Positions 9,959-22,668 of a DNA stretch of 64,000 nucleotides are shown here, one piece after another. The stretch lies in assembly GCA_037501455.1 (NCBI GenBank), contig CM074858.1, forward strand, positions 86,650,501-86,714,500. Reading direction: 5' to 3'. A model generated the notes under the pieces. It made no database searches. It was not told the origin of the DNA and saw only the letters and a list, made by a program, of their open reading frames with translations. Position 1 is the stretch's first letter; every line of letters starts with the position of its first letter. This DNA comes from Lantana camara (taxonomy: Eukaryota; Streptophyta; Magnoliopsida; Lamiales; Verbenaceae). The position numbers and the translations under genes are program-made.

Positions 9959-12900
9959 TGTGACACCCCGAACGGAGGTCCCCACATCCCTCGCACTGCG
10001 AACCCGGTCCACATATTAAATGGAGAGTCCATACATGAACCAAGCTCACAGCGAACGGAGACAGAACAAACAAAACCTGTGTTAGGCGGGACTAGACCCT
10101 GTACAAACAAAGCAATGAAACAGGAATGCGGAAGCAAGGCAATCATTGAAATCAATTCAGTGGAATAAATGCAATCAAAACGACTGGTACATACGGGTTC
10201 CACTAGTTCAAGATCTTATCCTAACCTGTCCCGAATCAGTACATTGCAATTACACATGTACGGGGTTCAACTAGGGCCCTAAAAACCTATCCCGAGTTTA
10301 ATAGAATATTAAAGATACAAAAATGGCCTACAAGGCCCGAATACAAAGCAGAAAACAAGTAAACGGTACAACGCAGTATGCAGGACCGAGACTTGAACAA
10401 AGACCTCACAAGACTCCCGCCTAACGACCACTGAACCTGCAAGACAGAACTAAAAACAACGAGAGGGAGGGGTCAGCAAACTGACTGAGTGAAAGGGGTA
10501 TACATGCTTATACATATATAATCAAGAAATCAGGCAGGCATAATTCCACTATACGTTTTAGTATTAAATAAACAGGAGACAAGAATCAGGATTAAATCAA
10601 TACGTACGGGTGGAATTATGTCAGGGCATGTAAGTCACATAAACGAGATATAATATGCATGTGTCGATATTCGTATGCCTCTGTGGATGCCCACTTTACC
10701 TATACGATCCACGAGCTCCGGTGCTGAACAGGGACTGAGACATACCAGAGGTTACGGATATCTATGCTTAACATTTTAGGGGACTCGGCGAGAAAGGGTA
10801 ATTATTCCATCCTGAACTCCTCTTTTCACTTATTAAATGAGAGGTACAAGCAGGAAATCAGGAAACAAGCAGGACACATGAGTTTGTAATTATAACAGGC
10901 GGGAAAACAAGTACAAATTAATCTCCTTTCTCCGGGTGCAATGTGGCCGGTAGCTAACCTCCACATCTGCGCATCAGGATGATCTTCGGGTTCATGACTC
11001 CCTCAGATCGGAGCCCCATCTACCACCAAACCTCCTGGTGGGTATCCGGGTAGTCCAACAGTGTGGGACTTGTGCAAGAGATCACCGTCGGCCCGATACC
11101 TCCCCAGATCACTCAATACACAAGCCCCTGGGCCCCAAGAATAGGAACAGGAACCACTCCGGCTAGTCCAGCGCTAGAAGAGCCGGGGGCAATAGCAGGA
11201 TCTCGTAAAACAGGCTCAGGGTTAACACTATGCAGTTTATAAATCATTTTCGGTACATAGCCGGTATAAAAGATGTGGTTAACTTTAATATGAAAACCAT
11301 TTGGCATACTTTTAATTCATGCAAGGTTATAGGTCATTTATAAAGAAAACCCTCACCTCCAAGTGCAAGAAAGACCAAGAGAAGGACCACGAAACCGGAA
11401 AGTCTCCACCGAGGAGATCACTGTGCAAGATGGACAATGACAATACTCGTGAGACAAAACTCAAAATGGAACCAAGTAGGATGCACGGAAAGAATGTTTA
11501 TGAATTGATGAAACTTGTCATGACATGTTTCCATATGAAATAAAGCATAAGAATTTCATGGAATGGTGTGATCGTGTTCATATGCTCAATTACACAAACG
11601 AATTCAATTCATATATAAAACACGAGTTCAAACAATCAAGTTTAAGCAAGCAAAGACCAAATAGTGTCAAATAAAGCATAATTATCAATTAAGTATACAT
11701 ATAATTCATATAAGGCACATAAGGGAGCCAAAGGGGGTGAAAGGAAAGCAAGAAGGACGGTTTTGGCGAAGTTTACGAAGAGTTAACAGTTTTCGAAAAT
11801 GCGCAAGTGGTAAGAAAATTTTATTATCTCGAGTTCTAGCAGTTGGAATTGAGTTTTGCTTCTTGGAGATGAAACTAGATACATATACCTTTAAAATGGT
11901 ATGTGGCTCGACTTGTGGTTCAAAGCGAGGTGAAAATGGCGTAGACCCGAAGTTGGGCGAAAGCAGATTGTCGATAACGTGGCGACACCAAAACAAATTG
12001 ATTATATCTCTTAAACTAGAAATGATAATGAGTTGATTCAAATTGGAGGTTGTTCTAGACTTTAAAATGTTTCCAACGGCTAAAAAATCAGGTGAAACGG
12101 AGTTCAGATGAGGGAGTACCCAGCCGGGGAAAATACAAGACAAAATCTACCCGGCCGGGGAAAAAAAGTGCAGAAACCCTCCTGCACTAAAGTACCCGCC
12201 CGGGTACTTTTTAGTACAAAAATCTACCCGCCCGGGTAGACCTTCTGGGTAAGAAAAAGAGGCAGAAACAGGGGTTGCTCGAAGGGGAAGGAGAAGGAAG
12301 CAAAAACCACTTCAAAGCTCAACCAAAACACTCGAAATTGAAGGCATAAGTTCATGTATGCATGCTCTAACATAAAATGCCATCAAAACGGCATGAAACG
12401 AGCTAGAAACAAAGTTGCCATTAAAGCACAATCAAGCTCCATTAATGGAGTTTCACTCAAGCTTCAACCAACAACCCAAAAACCACCAAATATTCATCAT
12501 ATACACTCATAAGAACAACATATATCAAGCTTGAAACAAGGGAATCAAAGCACAAGGCATATTCTCAAATTTTCTCAATAATATACTATTCATCATCTCT
12601 TCCATTCAAGCATCTAACCAAGGTTTCAAGAAAAAAGAAACGGATAGAATGAAAGTTCACGTTGCAAGGATTAATAATCTTACCTCGGATCGTCGGAGAG
12701 GTGGAGGATGAAGTCGAACTTGAGCTTGAAAGGGTCTAGGGCTTGGGAGTTCCTCTTCTCTCTTCTCCAAGTATGAAACATGAGAATGAAGGGCCAAATG
12801 GGTTAGGTTTCAGATCTAAAAGGAGCTGAAACGGGTCTGTTTCAAATGAAAACGGGTCGGTTTGAAAAGATCCGATCCATTAGGATTGGATTTTAAAATG

Positions 12901-13233
12901 GTAGGGTGATCAAATGGCTTAGAAATTAAAAGGTTAATTCATTGAATCCGAATCATCGAAATGAACTCAATGTTAAGGTTAGAATACGAATCCGAATTCC
13001 CGAGCTCAAGGTAGCCACAAACGGCCCCAAAACACCCTAATTAAGATTTGGTCCTTAACGAGCAATTATTGGACAATTGAGTCCAAGAACAATTTAAATA
13101 AATTCTAAAGCACACGTAATTAAATAGAGTTAGACGTTGACACGTAGGCATGTGATTCACTTAAGTCATGTAATTACCGAATTAAACTCTCACGTGACCT
13201 CGTACCTGGCTTGCTGGAAAATGGGGTGTCACA
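9959..13233 (-). repeat. 5' LTR of element A (3275 bp)
   Basis: Read on the minus strand it starts TGTGACACCCCATTTTCC (ending at 13233) and ends GGGGTGTCACA (9959), so an 11 bp inverted repeat lies at its termini. Its mid-part aligns by eye with LTRs B, C, D and E: the segment with TCCTAACCTGTCCCGAATC, the GC-rich palindromes at 12117-12239 and the start region near 12660-13100. No coding capacity is seen. Confidence 0.85.
12117..12239. repeat. Palindrome array, motif TACCCGCCCGGGTA
   Basis: Four GC-rich motifs lie in AT-rich surroundings: TACCCAGCCGGGG (12117-12129), TACCCGGCCGGGG (12148-12160), GTACCCGCCCGGGTAC (12192-12207) and CTACCCGCCCGGGTAG (12224-12239). The last two are near-perfect palindromes. 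Homologous LTRs B and D carry different palindromes at about the same place. Confidence 0.8.
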
Positions 13234-14460
13234 ATAAAGGACCTACACTTGTTAAGAGCAAGAATGATCTCTTACTGATTAAGTTGTTCGTAGACCATCA
13301 AACATTAAACCCTTGGCCAAGGTGGATAAAAGATCAAGACATCGAGAAAATGGGGTTTTCTAGGATTGAGATCGAAATGGATATGAAATGAACTTAACTT
13401 TAAAAATCAAGAATATTTGGTCTCTAGGAATATTCTCATGCCTTAGTTCGTGATTGAGAGATGGAGTTTTAGGAGATTCATACTTCATAGATTGTCATTG
13501 ACTAAAAGGTTCTTCGATTCATTTCGTTCTTCAGTTAGGGGTCACACACCCATTGCTAGATTATGGTAATGTGATATGTGAAGTAGTTAATTAATAAGGG
13601 AATTAATTAATTACTGTCACTGTTATTCAAATAATAATCCTAAAGGGTCACACACAAATGTCAGAATACGAGGGTTAAGGTAGGATATTAATATGAATAA
13701 TGAAGGAATTGTTGATCGAAAATGGGGCTGGAACACAGGGGCATTGCCACGTGTCTAGGAACATGTGGGCATTGCCACGTGTCACGCGTAGCCTGCATGG
13801 CTGCCACGTGGTACACACACGTGGCACGTACGTGGCTCCAAACGTGTAATTATATTACACGTGAATTCTTTTCTGGAATTAATTAATTAAATTGTAATTA
13901 ATTAATTTTAGTCAAACTTCCTATTGTAGGAGAGAGAAGGTTATTCTTGCAAGACTTGGAGAATAAGTTGGGAACTTATTCTTCTAATTAAATTAATAAT
14001 TAAATAAGTTAATTAGTAAGCAAGAAAGCTAATCCCACTGGGTCTTTGAAACCCTAGATGGTTCGAACCCCACTAATATTTATACTAGTGGAGGTGCTTC
14101 TCATATTCTTTAGACCAACACTCAAGAAGTGTTAAGTTTTTGAGAAAAATAAAATAAAAGTTTTCAAAGTAGAATTCCTAGCCTAACACAAGCCATAGAA
14201 CTAGCATTCTCACTCGCTTGATCGTGTTCCAGGACTGTTGTGGATACGCTTTGGAGGGCTTCTAATTTGGAGTCTAATTCAAAGGACGTTCGAGGGATTT
14301 CACTTGAAGGGTGTTCATTAGGCGGTAACGACATCACTAGAAAGGTTCTACCTTCGTAAGTTTCTATAACATACAATACGAAACGAAAATTGCAAGATAA
14401 CGATTAAACTTTTGGAAAATTTTAAACTTCCGTTGCACAACTATTTCGTGTTTTCCAACA
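13234..14460 (+). repeat. 5' LTR of copia copy 3 (3' portion) with G-box array
   Basis: It corresponds to the copy 2 LTR from about base 678 to its end, closing in TTTTCCAACA at 14460. It contains five CACGTG palindromes (13748, 13776, 13805, 13818 and 13858), a denser and differently arranged version of the array in the copy 2 LTR. CACGTG is the plant G-box bound by bZIP and bHLH factors. The left part of the LTR was displaced by element A. Confidence 0.8.
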
Positions 14461-14462
14461 AG

Positions 14463-14475
14463 TGTTATCAGAGCC
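14463..14475 (+). promoter_or_regulatory. Primer-binding site of copia copy 3
   Basis: TGTTATCAGAGCC lies 2 bp after the LTR end. It differs by one base from the TGGTATCAGAGCC of copy 2, which is complementary to initiator tRNA-Met. Confidence 0.75.
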
Positions 14476-15060
14476 ACCCTGCAACGTTCATATTGTATCT
14501 TTATTGCTTTTAAAATTTTGACGAAAATTCTTGAATTTGGATATTGGCTATGTATTCTTGGTTTTTTTTTTTAAACCGAATCTGTCGGATCAAAACTGTT
14601 TCTTGAAAATTTTGGAAAAATTATTTTCTGATTAATCTATTTTAAGTTGTTTTAATTCGGATTATTTTGAACTGTTTTAATTCGAAATTGGATTGCTTGA
14701 ATTTGTTGAAATAACAAAATGGTGTAACATCCCGACTCTCCGATGTACGAGGTATGCTACGTGTCGACTTGCTTATGTATTTAATTTTGTGATTTTGTGC
14801 TTTGCATGGCCCTTTTTTCAACTCTTTAAGAGTTTAGGGGCTTGTTTGAAATTTTCTCTTTGTAGGGGTTTTTCGGTCACTACTCATTTGATCGAGACTT
14901 GACCTCTCGGACCCCTTCAACGCGTTATGGGCATCGAAATGAGTCCGTAGACTCTGCCCAATTCTGACGTCGTTAGCTCTTCTTACCAATCGTTTTGCGC
15001 GCAGGAACCCAGGATAAAATACCCAATTCCTCGTTAAACGTCCCAGAGCAACCAGACTTC

Positions 15061-15062
<2 letters not shown>

Positions 15063-15096
<34 letters not shown>
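15063..15096 (+). repeat. (CT)17 microsatellite
   Basis: Uninterrupted CT dinucleotide run of 34 bp within LTR E. A minus-strand reading frame over it (RERERE...) is an artefact. Confidence 0.95.
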
Positions 15097-15099
<3 letters not shown>

Positions 15100-18042
15100 G
15101 CGATTCTCCCTCCCCCATCACTATTCTCATGCACAAACGCACACTAACCGAAACTCGATCGTTTCTCGACGAAATTCGACAAACGAGTAGTCCATTTCGA
15201 AGAGCTCGACGACGCATTTCGAAGAGCTCGACGATGCGAGCACAACTGTACCAAGATCTCAACTCGGTAACGAATGATGGAACGGATATCATTGATATTT
15301 AGACGGGCAGGCAGGTGGTGGGGAGTCGCGACTTCGTCGGTAGATTTCGGTCGTTTCCGGTGGTGGTTCGTAGCGGTGTTGGTACGTCTGAACACGTCTC
15401 TTAGCGGTGTTTATTTTTGGGTTGGTTGCACGGCCAACGGGGCCGTGGTGGCGGCGCACTCGCCGCTGGAAGCTCACGGTGGCGGCGCGTGTTACTATAG
15501 CGGCTTCGTTTCCGCCGCTCCGGTGGTTTTTTCTGATGAAGGTTAGTGGTTTCCAAGGTTATCCGACCTCCTGAGTTCATTTCCGACATCAACTTGAGCT
15601 AATTTTGGCCGTAGGCGGTGGTTTCGGCGTGGTAGCAGTGGCGCGGATGTTAGCGGTGATTTGGGGCTTTTCCGGCGAGTTTTTGGTGTCGGACCCTTAT
15701 GAGAAGTTGCTCAACTCAACGAGGCTGAGCTGTTCGTGTAGGTCCTAGTTCAAGAATCGGCCGTTAGCGGCGGATCGTAGCAGCACATTGGTGGTTCACG
15801 GTGGAGGTTAGCTCCGATGATTTTTCCCGACGAATAGCTTATGGATTTCGAAGAGCTCGTCATGGGTAAGATAATGCTTCTTATGGATTTGATTTTTGTT
15901 CACCGGTTTGGAAGTAATTTGATTTTGAAGATTTTGGGTTTCGTATTGTTGGATCTGAAACTGGATACGTTTGGCTTGGAATTTTCAGAAATTGATCAAG
16001 GATTTGGAACGAGCATAATTTGTGCTATATGTTTAAATATGAAGGGGTGTTAGTGTAATATTTAGAAAGCTAATTTCTTATGTAATTAAATAAACTTGAA
16101 TGATAATTTGGAAGAACGAGCATGTTATGTTTTCATCTATATGAAATTGAAATGTTCCCAGTATCATGTTTGTTGTGAAATATTTCTTATAATTGAATAT
16201 TTGAAATTTATTGTTTTAAATGCAATAAATTGTGTATTGCTGAAATTGTCGGTCTATATGTATGCCAACGTATGTGAAATCCTGTATGGAATGCAATGTG
16301 ATAAGTATACATGTTTTAATTTGCAAATTGGAATCCGATATGATGAATGTGTATTAATTGTTTAGTTTAAGGGGTGTTTGTGTAATTTCCTAAATATGTA
16401 AATTTATATGATTTGAATTAATTAGACCTTGTCAATTTAGAAAAAAATATGCTAACCACGACTTCGATTAAGAGAAATTAGTATACCTTAGATAACTAAA
16501 CTTGGAACAATGCAATTAAGATTTAATCACGTAAATTGGAATTTAATCTATTATATAATATATGAATTGGTTATGTGTTGTATGAATTATATGAAATCTT
16601 GAATGGTTAAATAACTTACTTATGCTTCGTTTGTGCATTCCATGACTTAGTTAGAATTTAACATGTGACTTCGTGAATTAAATGAAATTCGTGGCATGTT
16701 ATTATATGAATTATTTGGGCTTGTAATACGTGCAATTTGTATGAAATGTGATACGTGAATTTAAATTTGTTGTTTTGTGAATGTACATTCGCGAGCATCG
16801 CCGTGCGTCACTCTGTGGTTATTGTTGGGTTTGAGTCTTTATTTTGTGTGTTCAGTTGTTCAGGTGCACCCGGAGTGGTGACTTGTGGTCGTGCAGGTTC
16901 CGGGGTGGACCATTTGCTGTGTCTTCGGCTTTGTTTGGCACCAGGTGAGGTTAGGATATAGTTATACCCTACTGTAATGTGCCTGTTTTCGAATGCATGC
17001 GATTTATAAGCCTTATGTATACATAAATATGTGTGAAATGTGTACTTTGATGGTTTCGCTATAAGTTTGAAAGTATGAATGCTATGTATGAGCCTATGTA
17101 TGCTTACTTTCAGTTTGATATGATTTTGAGGTCAGTATGCGTAATATGTACGTACGATATGATAAGTACGATATGCATGAGATATATTTGTCTGTCTGTC
17201 TGTAGCGGGATTTGTGACTTTGCACTTTGCATTTTGCTAGGCCCACAGATTGGTGTAAAGGAGTCCCGGGACGACAGTGAACCATCGGGTTACTCCCGAG
17301 TACAGTCTCCACACTTAGGATCACCCCGAAACCCACTAGGAGGTAAGTAGGGGATGGAATCCTTGGGCGTGAGTGTCATGAAACTCACAACCCTGACATA
17401 TATGCTTGGATGGTTAGGGTGTGTACAACCCTTCCATCCCCCGGAGTAGAGGAGGTTCGCTTGTTTTGATTTCGTTTGGATATGCCTATGTCTAGTATGA
17501 GGAGTTTGGTTGGTTTACACTCGTACCCGCCTAGTTTTGTTAAGTGTGTAATGGTGTGTGAAATGAGAGTGGATTTATAATTAATTAAAATTGGATATTT
17601 TGTCGTTAGGCTTCAAATCTCCCTATACATCTATTATCACGTGAAAATATTTTAGATTGCAAAAACCATGGCCCGGTTCATGAACTTTAAATTCATTATG
17701 TGTTGTGCTCGTATATATGTATAGTGTGCATGCGTTAGCCCCTTGCTCAGTCTTTGGACTGACCCCTCCCCTTTTATTTTTTTAGCTTGTAGGTTTTGCT
17801 TTGGGAGTTCGTTGGAGCTAGGCGGTTTTGAGTCAAGTCATCGTTTTGTTCGAGTAGAGTCTCTTGTATTTGTTTGAGTCCTTTACACACACATGTTTAG
17901 GTTCGATCAAATTTGTACGATATGATTGTATGTATATATACTTATGCATTATTTATATTATGTTATAAATTTCGGGTCAGGTTAGGATAGGTTCTTGGAT
18001 TAGCTGAACCCGTTTTGTTGCATTATTATTCGGGACAGGTTT

Positions 18043-20422
18043 TTTAGCGCCCCCCTAAAGCTACAACCGCGCACCGCAATACTCCCCGAATGGAGATTAG
18101 ACCCAACACTCAGGAAATACTACGGCGAACGGACAAGATAATATATGAGTAAAGAGTATGACACAATGCAGCGGAAGATAAAGGGGTTTAAAACTTTACC
18201 AGTAACGGGGAGGATAATGTATAACGAAGCAGGAATATCATTATTGCTCAAGGTAGTTTTCAAAAGAGTACAATAGAATGACATGCAAGGACAAAGTATG
18301 AGATACTTTAATTCTATGGAGAATAGGCTCAAGACAGTGTACTTTTAGGATCGGATCCAACCTACTGTTGTAATGCTTCAAGATACCTCTAGTTGTCGGT
18401 CCTTGATTCCTATACCGGTAGTCCGATAATGTAATGTTGATTCCATTATGCCTGAAAGTATTTGCTACTATAGGCTTAGGACTAGGTTCTTTATTCTAAT
18501 CAAATAAGCACATAAGGTACATAATATTGTAATCAAATAATCACATAAGGTGCATATTTTGTAACACGTTAGAGAAATCGCAGTAAATCCTAATTTTAAC
18601 CGTTTAAGGAAATTTAATTAATTAATCAGGTTTCATGAATTCTTTAACCACTTAAATATTTATTACTCACATTATGATCCTAATTGGAATGTTAGAAGTA
18701 AGATTTAGGGTTTAGTTCAACAATGTAGGTTGATTTGAAATTATTTTACAATTTACTGATTTTTGGAATAATTCGAATAAAATCTTTCTTTAAAAATTCC
18801 AAAACCTATTTTATAATTGTTTTTAATTTAATTTCGAAATTATTTAGTTATTGGTTGACCAAAAAGTCAAAATTACTATTTCTTATGAATTAAACACTTT
18901 ATAACATAAAATCAAATACACACACACACTATCACACGTGCACTTTAATTTATTCAAGAACACTATGAATGTGTTCTTAAGCTTATGAATATGGTCATAC
19001 TAGTTCATGATCATATTTAATAAATTCTAAGTTCATAACACATAATTAAACTTATAATGTAGCACTTTATGTAAAATTAATTCCAAATAAATTATTCTAA
19101 GCATTAATTTAATCAAATAAAATCATAAATATTCAAGCACATACTCAGATCATATTACATCCTAATTCATGCATTTAATTAAATAAAATTCATAATGTAA
19201 ACATATTGTACATAAAACTAACAATTTAGGCATATATTTCATAAAAATAAAATTCCTAAAGCATAATTTAATTCATCCTAGGCATGCTACTACTATTATT
19301 ATACTAAGAACATAATATAAAGCATGAAATAATAAAAGAAAGCACACCTTGTAGAGAGGATGATGGTTGTGGCGTGAGGAAGAGAGTGAGAGGGAGTGAT
19401 TTTGTGTATTATTGGAAATGAGCTTGGAGGGGTATTTATAGGTATTGTTTAAGGGCTTATGTTGCAATTTCTAAAATTTATGAGAGATGTGGGAGATTTC
19501 TAACCCACATATTGGTATGGTATTTTAGTAAGAAATGTGGAATATTTCTAATTCATACAAGTATATGGTATTCTTGTAGGAAATGTGGAAGAATTCTAGA
19601 TTGCACAATTGTATGGAATTCTTGTAAGAGATGTGGAAGAGTTAAATTCAGATCTCTAAACTTTCTATTTTTAGAAATGCTATTTTAGGAAAGTGATGTC
19701 ATGAATGATGTCATGGTAAATAAAATAAATATAAAGTAATGTAAAATTTATTCAAGAGTCGAGAGATGAGAACTTGAAGTGGTAAAAATAATAAAAGAAT
19801 GAGTGAAAAATAAGCTTTGTTATGATTGTAAATGTGGAGTGTTTAGTTTTTTCGTTTGAAAGTTATAAATGTTAAAGATAATGAAAATCTCGATAATATT
19901 ATATAAACGAAGCTATGATGAGGTCTACGGAATGGAAAAATTATCATAGTTTGGAGAAAAATTCAAGCAATGTTTTAAGTAAAATTTTGAATATTGAATA
20001 AAAGTTAATTGTTTAAAATAAAATGATAATTTTTAAAAGAGAAAATATTTATAAAATATGCTACGGTTGGAATCAAGTTTCGGTAAATGCATGAAAATTC
20101 ATAAAATAATTTAAGGATCGTTTTAACTATAATATTGTATAAGGAAAATGTTAGAATTCGGAAATCCCTCAAATAGGGCAAAACTAGGGTTTTATGATCG
20201 GTTTTGGTTACTACGGGAGTTACGATGAGAATTAAGGTTTGGGAATAATATCAAAATTCATAGAATTTTGTAAGGATTCATTCGAGCCCAATATTGAATA
20301 GGTAAAGGTGGCTCGAAAAATTTCTACGAAAATGAGTGAATAGTAACTAAGGTTCTAAAGGAAATTCTTCTTAACCCTTTACTTACTTATTTCTTCTTAG
20401 CCCTGAAATCCGGGATGTTACA
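18043..20422 (-). repeat. Solo LTR F (2380 bp) nested in LTR E
   Basis: On the minus strand it starts TGTAACATCCCGGATTTC (20422) and ends GGGGGGCGCTAAA (18043), where CA has become AA. GGTTT flanks both sides (18038-18042, 20423-20427). It landed in a tandem array of about 57 bp units containing CGGGACAGGTT and GAACCCGT. It has no primer site or internal region, hence solo. Its termini resemble those of the chromovirus LTR at 54299-55702. AT-rich, no genes seen. Confidence 0.78.
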
Positions 20423-20769
20423 GGTTTCTAGGGCCAGTTGAACCTGTTTCGTTGTATGATTATTCGGGACAGGATAGGACAGGTTCCTTGGATTAACTGA
20501 ACCCGTGTAATTGATTATAATTTATGGATTGCATTGTCATACTTGATGTATAAACGTTTTTTTAAAGTTTGCATTTCGTATTGCTTCCACTTTCATGTTT
20601 TGCATCTTTTCGTTTGTACAGGGTTAGGTACCACCTAGCTTAGGCCTGGTGTTTTTGTTTTGTCTCCCGTTCGCTATGACTTGGTACGTATACGGAGTCT
20701 TTATTTCGTTACACGTGTCGAGTTATAGTGCGGGGATGTGGTGCCTCACGTGCGGGGTGCTACAAATGG

Positions 20770-22668
20770 GAAATACGGAATGGGCTCGCCCGTACACGAT
20801 CGCGTGCGGGATTGCGCGCAACATGTTCGCACATGATGCAGCCCCGCACCACCGCCAGCCCGCGCCCGTCGACACCGGGCGCGCCTAGGCGCTACTGTGC
20901 GTTGTTCCCCCCATCGCCGGTAATTCCCATGCGCCTATGCGGGAAACGCCGACGGCGTCCAACACCATGGCGGGCTCTGCGCACAGCGCGCCTTGTACAC
21001 GCGCTTGCGGGCTATGACTACGCGCCTCGCCTAGGGTTTTCGGACCCCATTTTTTTTCGTTTCGTGTTTTCCAAGTTTCGTTAAAATCTTGTTTTAAATA
21101 AAAAAAAGAATTTGATTTTATTTTAAAATTAATTATTTTTGAAATAATTGTAAAATTTGGGATTTTTATGAATTAAAGTCAAGTTCTTGTTTTTCAAGAA
21201 ATTATTAAATATCACTTTGAATGATATTTTTTGACAAAAATTTAATTTTGAATTAATTGTGGTTTTGTCAAATTGATTTGGGTTCGATTTTGAATAAATT
21301 CTTGAATAATGAACTAATATTTAAATTACCTAAGTTATGTGTAACTTGAAGTCAAGGAAATTTTAAATTAAATTGGTAAATTTAAATTCGAGCGAAATCA
21401 TGCTAGTTTAGGTTATCATGGGTTAGTCTTATGTATGTTTTAAAATTTTCACATGGATGGTTGCTCGTTTTCAATTGGGGTTGGAGCCCTAATTATGTGT
21501 GTACTGTTATGTGCTTATTATGTGGTTTTCCTTATTATTGTTTTTGGGCCGGGGTATGCCCCGTGTATTTGTCTATGGCCAATATGAAAATTGAGCCATA
21601 TTACTTTATGTAAAGAGAGTAGAACTTAGGAAGTGAGGTTTTATTTTCATTTTGGAGACAAGCACCCATGAAATAAGAAGGATCCACAAGGAGCACTTGA
21701 AGAACGGTGTCCATAACAAGACCCCTCAAAATGTTTAGGAGGGTTTCTATTAATGTAATAGATAGGGCTTTCCGTTAAATTATGTACCCCTATGTGATAT
21801 GAACTGTCTTATGTGGCATGAATGTTAGAACTAGTGATTATAGTGTGGCACCCATAATCACATATAAGATAGGATACCCATTATCATCTTGTAATTAGTA
21901 GCATGCTAGGACATGTTATCTGCTAATTGCTTCTGCGATGCACTTTATGTGAAACTGCATTAAACAAGACAATTAAAATTTGGATAACATTATATGTTCG
22001 TGAGGTCATTTCAGACAACTCTCTGGAAATTCGAAAATCCCTTTGTTAAATATTGAGCAATTTCGAATAAATAGGTATTTTATCACGGTAATAAAATTCC
22101 TAGCATTCCATCAATAGGATTTAGGACTTAATAAGTGAAACCAATTGCTGTCTCACGAGTCCTGGGGTAATTAGTGTAGCTTATTAACACTTAGTTTCCT
22201 GATTAATTACTTTAAATAATTAATATTTCTCGACCATTTTAGAATGAGCGATGTCTCACGAGTCGTGGGTCGTTCCGGACTAAGTTTGGTTGATATCTTA
22301 TGATTGATGGTCTTACTCAACACTAAAGTAGATATGGATATCTCACGAGTCGTGGGTCCATGATCGAAAGATTAGTGATGCAAAAATATTACTAGGAATT
22401 TCATGGGAATGGAATCGGCAATCTGTACCTATCTAAAGATTCTTAGATTTTGGATGTCTCACGAGTCGTGGGTTCGAAACTAAGAATACTTGGGATCCCA
22501 GTACCCATTGAGAAAATAAGTTTCTTCTAATGTCGTTTGGGATTTATAGACTTTTTAAAAAACAGTGGGAGAACATATTTCTAAAGACCTTGATAATATG
22601 TAATCGTTATTATTCAGCATGCTCATGATTTCTCTATTTTTCCATTTAGGTTGTAGTTCCCTGTTGGT
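20770..22668 (+). other. Copia copy 3 leader, second part
   Basis: A GC-rich patch (about 20770-21020), the counterpart of 41810-42080 in copy 2, is followed by AT-rich sequence and the conserved leader. The leader holds palindrome GGGGTATGCCCC (21551-21562) and the GAGTCGTGGG series at 22157-22166 (one mismatch), 22260-22269, 22347-22356 and 22463-22472. GC-rich frames at 20649-21084 have no recognisable domain and are not taken as genes. Confidence 0.75.

Larger units (their letters stand above)
8396..13233 (-). mobile_element. Coding-poor LTR retrotransposon A (LARD-like), 5' LTR plus internal region
   Basis: The minus-strand 5' LTR (9959-13233) is followed leftwards by a primer site and about 1.5 kb of internal sequence that reads purine-rich on the minus strand, with no gag, pol or other recognisable frame. 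The first 250 bp of internal sequence resembles that of element D (26806-27118). The element sits inside the LTR of copia copy 3. The matching left flank and a 3' LTR are missing, so the left side is truncated or rearranged; the left boundary at 8396 is only where copia similarity ends. Confidence 0.6.
14723..20764 (+). repeat. Solo LTR E (about 3.7 kb without its own insertion)
   Basis: Starts TGTAACATCCCG (14723) and ends GGGGTGCTACA (20764). It is flanked by AATGG on both sides (14718-14722, 20765-20769) with copia copy 3 leader on either side. A single LTR with a target duplication and no internal region is a solo LTR left by LTR-LTR recombination. It belongs to the family of LTRs A-D. 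It contains a (CT)17 microsatellite, a GC-rich non-coding part (15240-15850) with recurring TAGCGGTG-like words, and nested solo LTR F. Confidence 0.85.

Noticed and set aside
9891..10203. Minus-strand frames of 60 and 89 codons around the element A primer site
   Set aside because: They cover LTR end and primer site; similar frames recur at homologous LTR positions (for example 31196-31492) only because the LTRs are related.
15240..15600. Several GC-rich overlapping frames on both strands
   Set aside because: They lie inside solo LTR E over a CT microsatellite and GC-rich repeats, with no domain or consistent frame.
20649..21084. Frames of 79 and 118 codons in GC-rich sequence
   Set aside because: They straddle the end of LTR E and the GC-rich copia leader patch; no protein pattern recognised.
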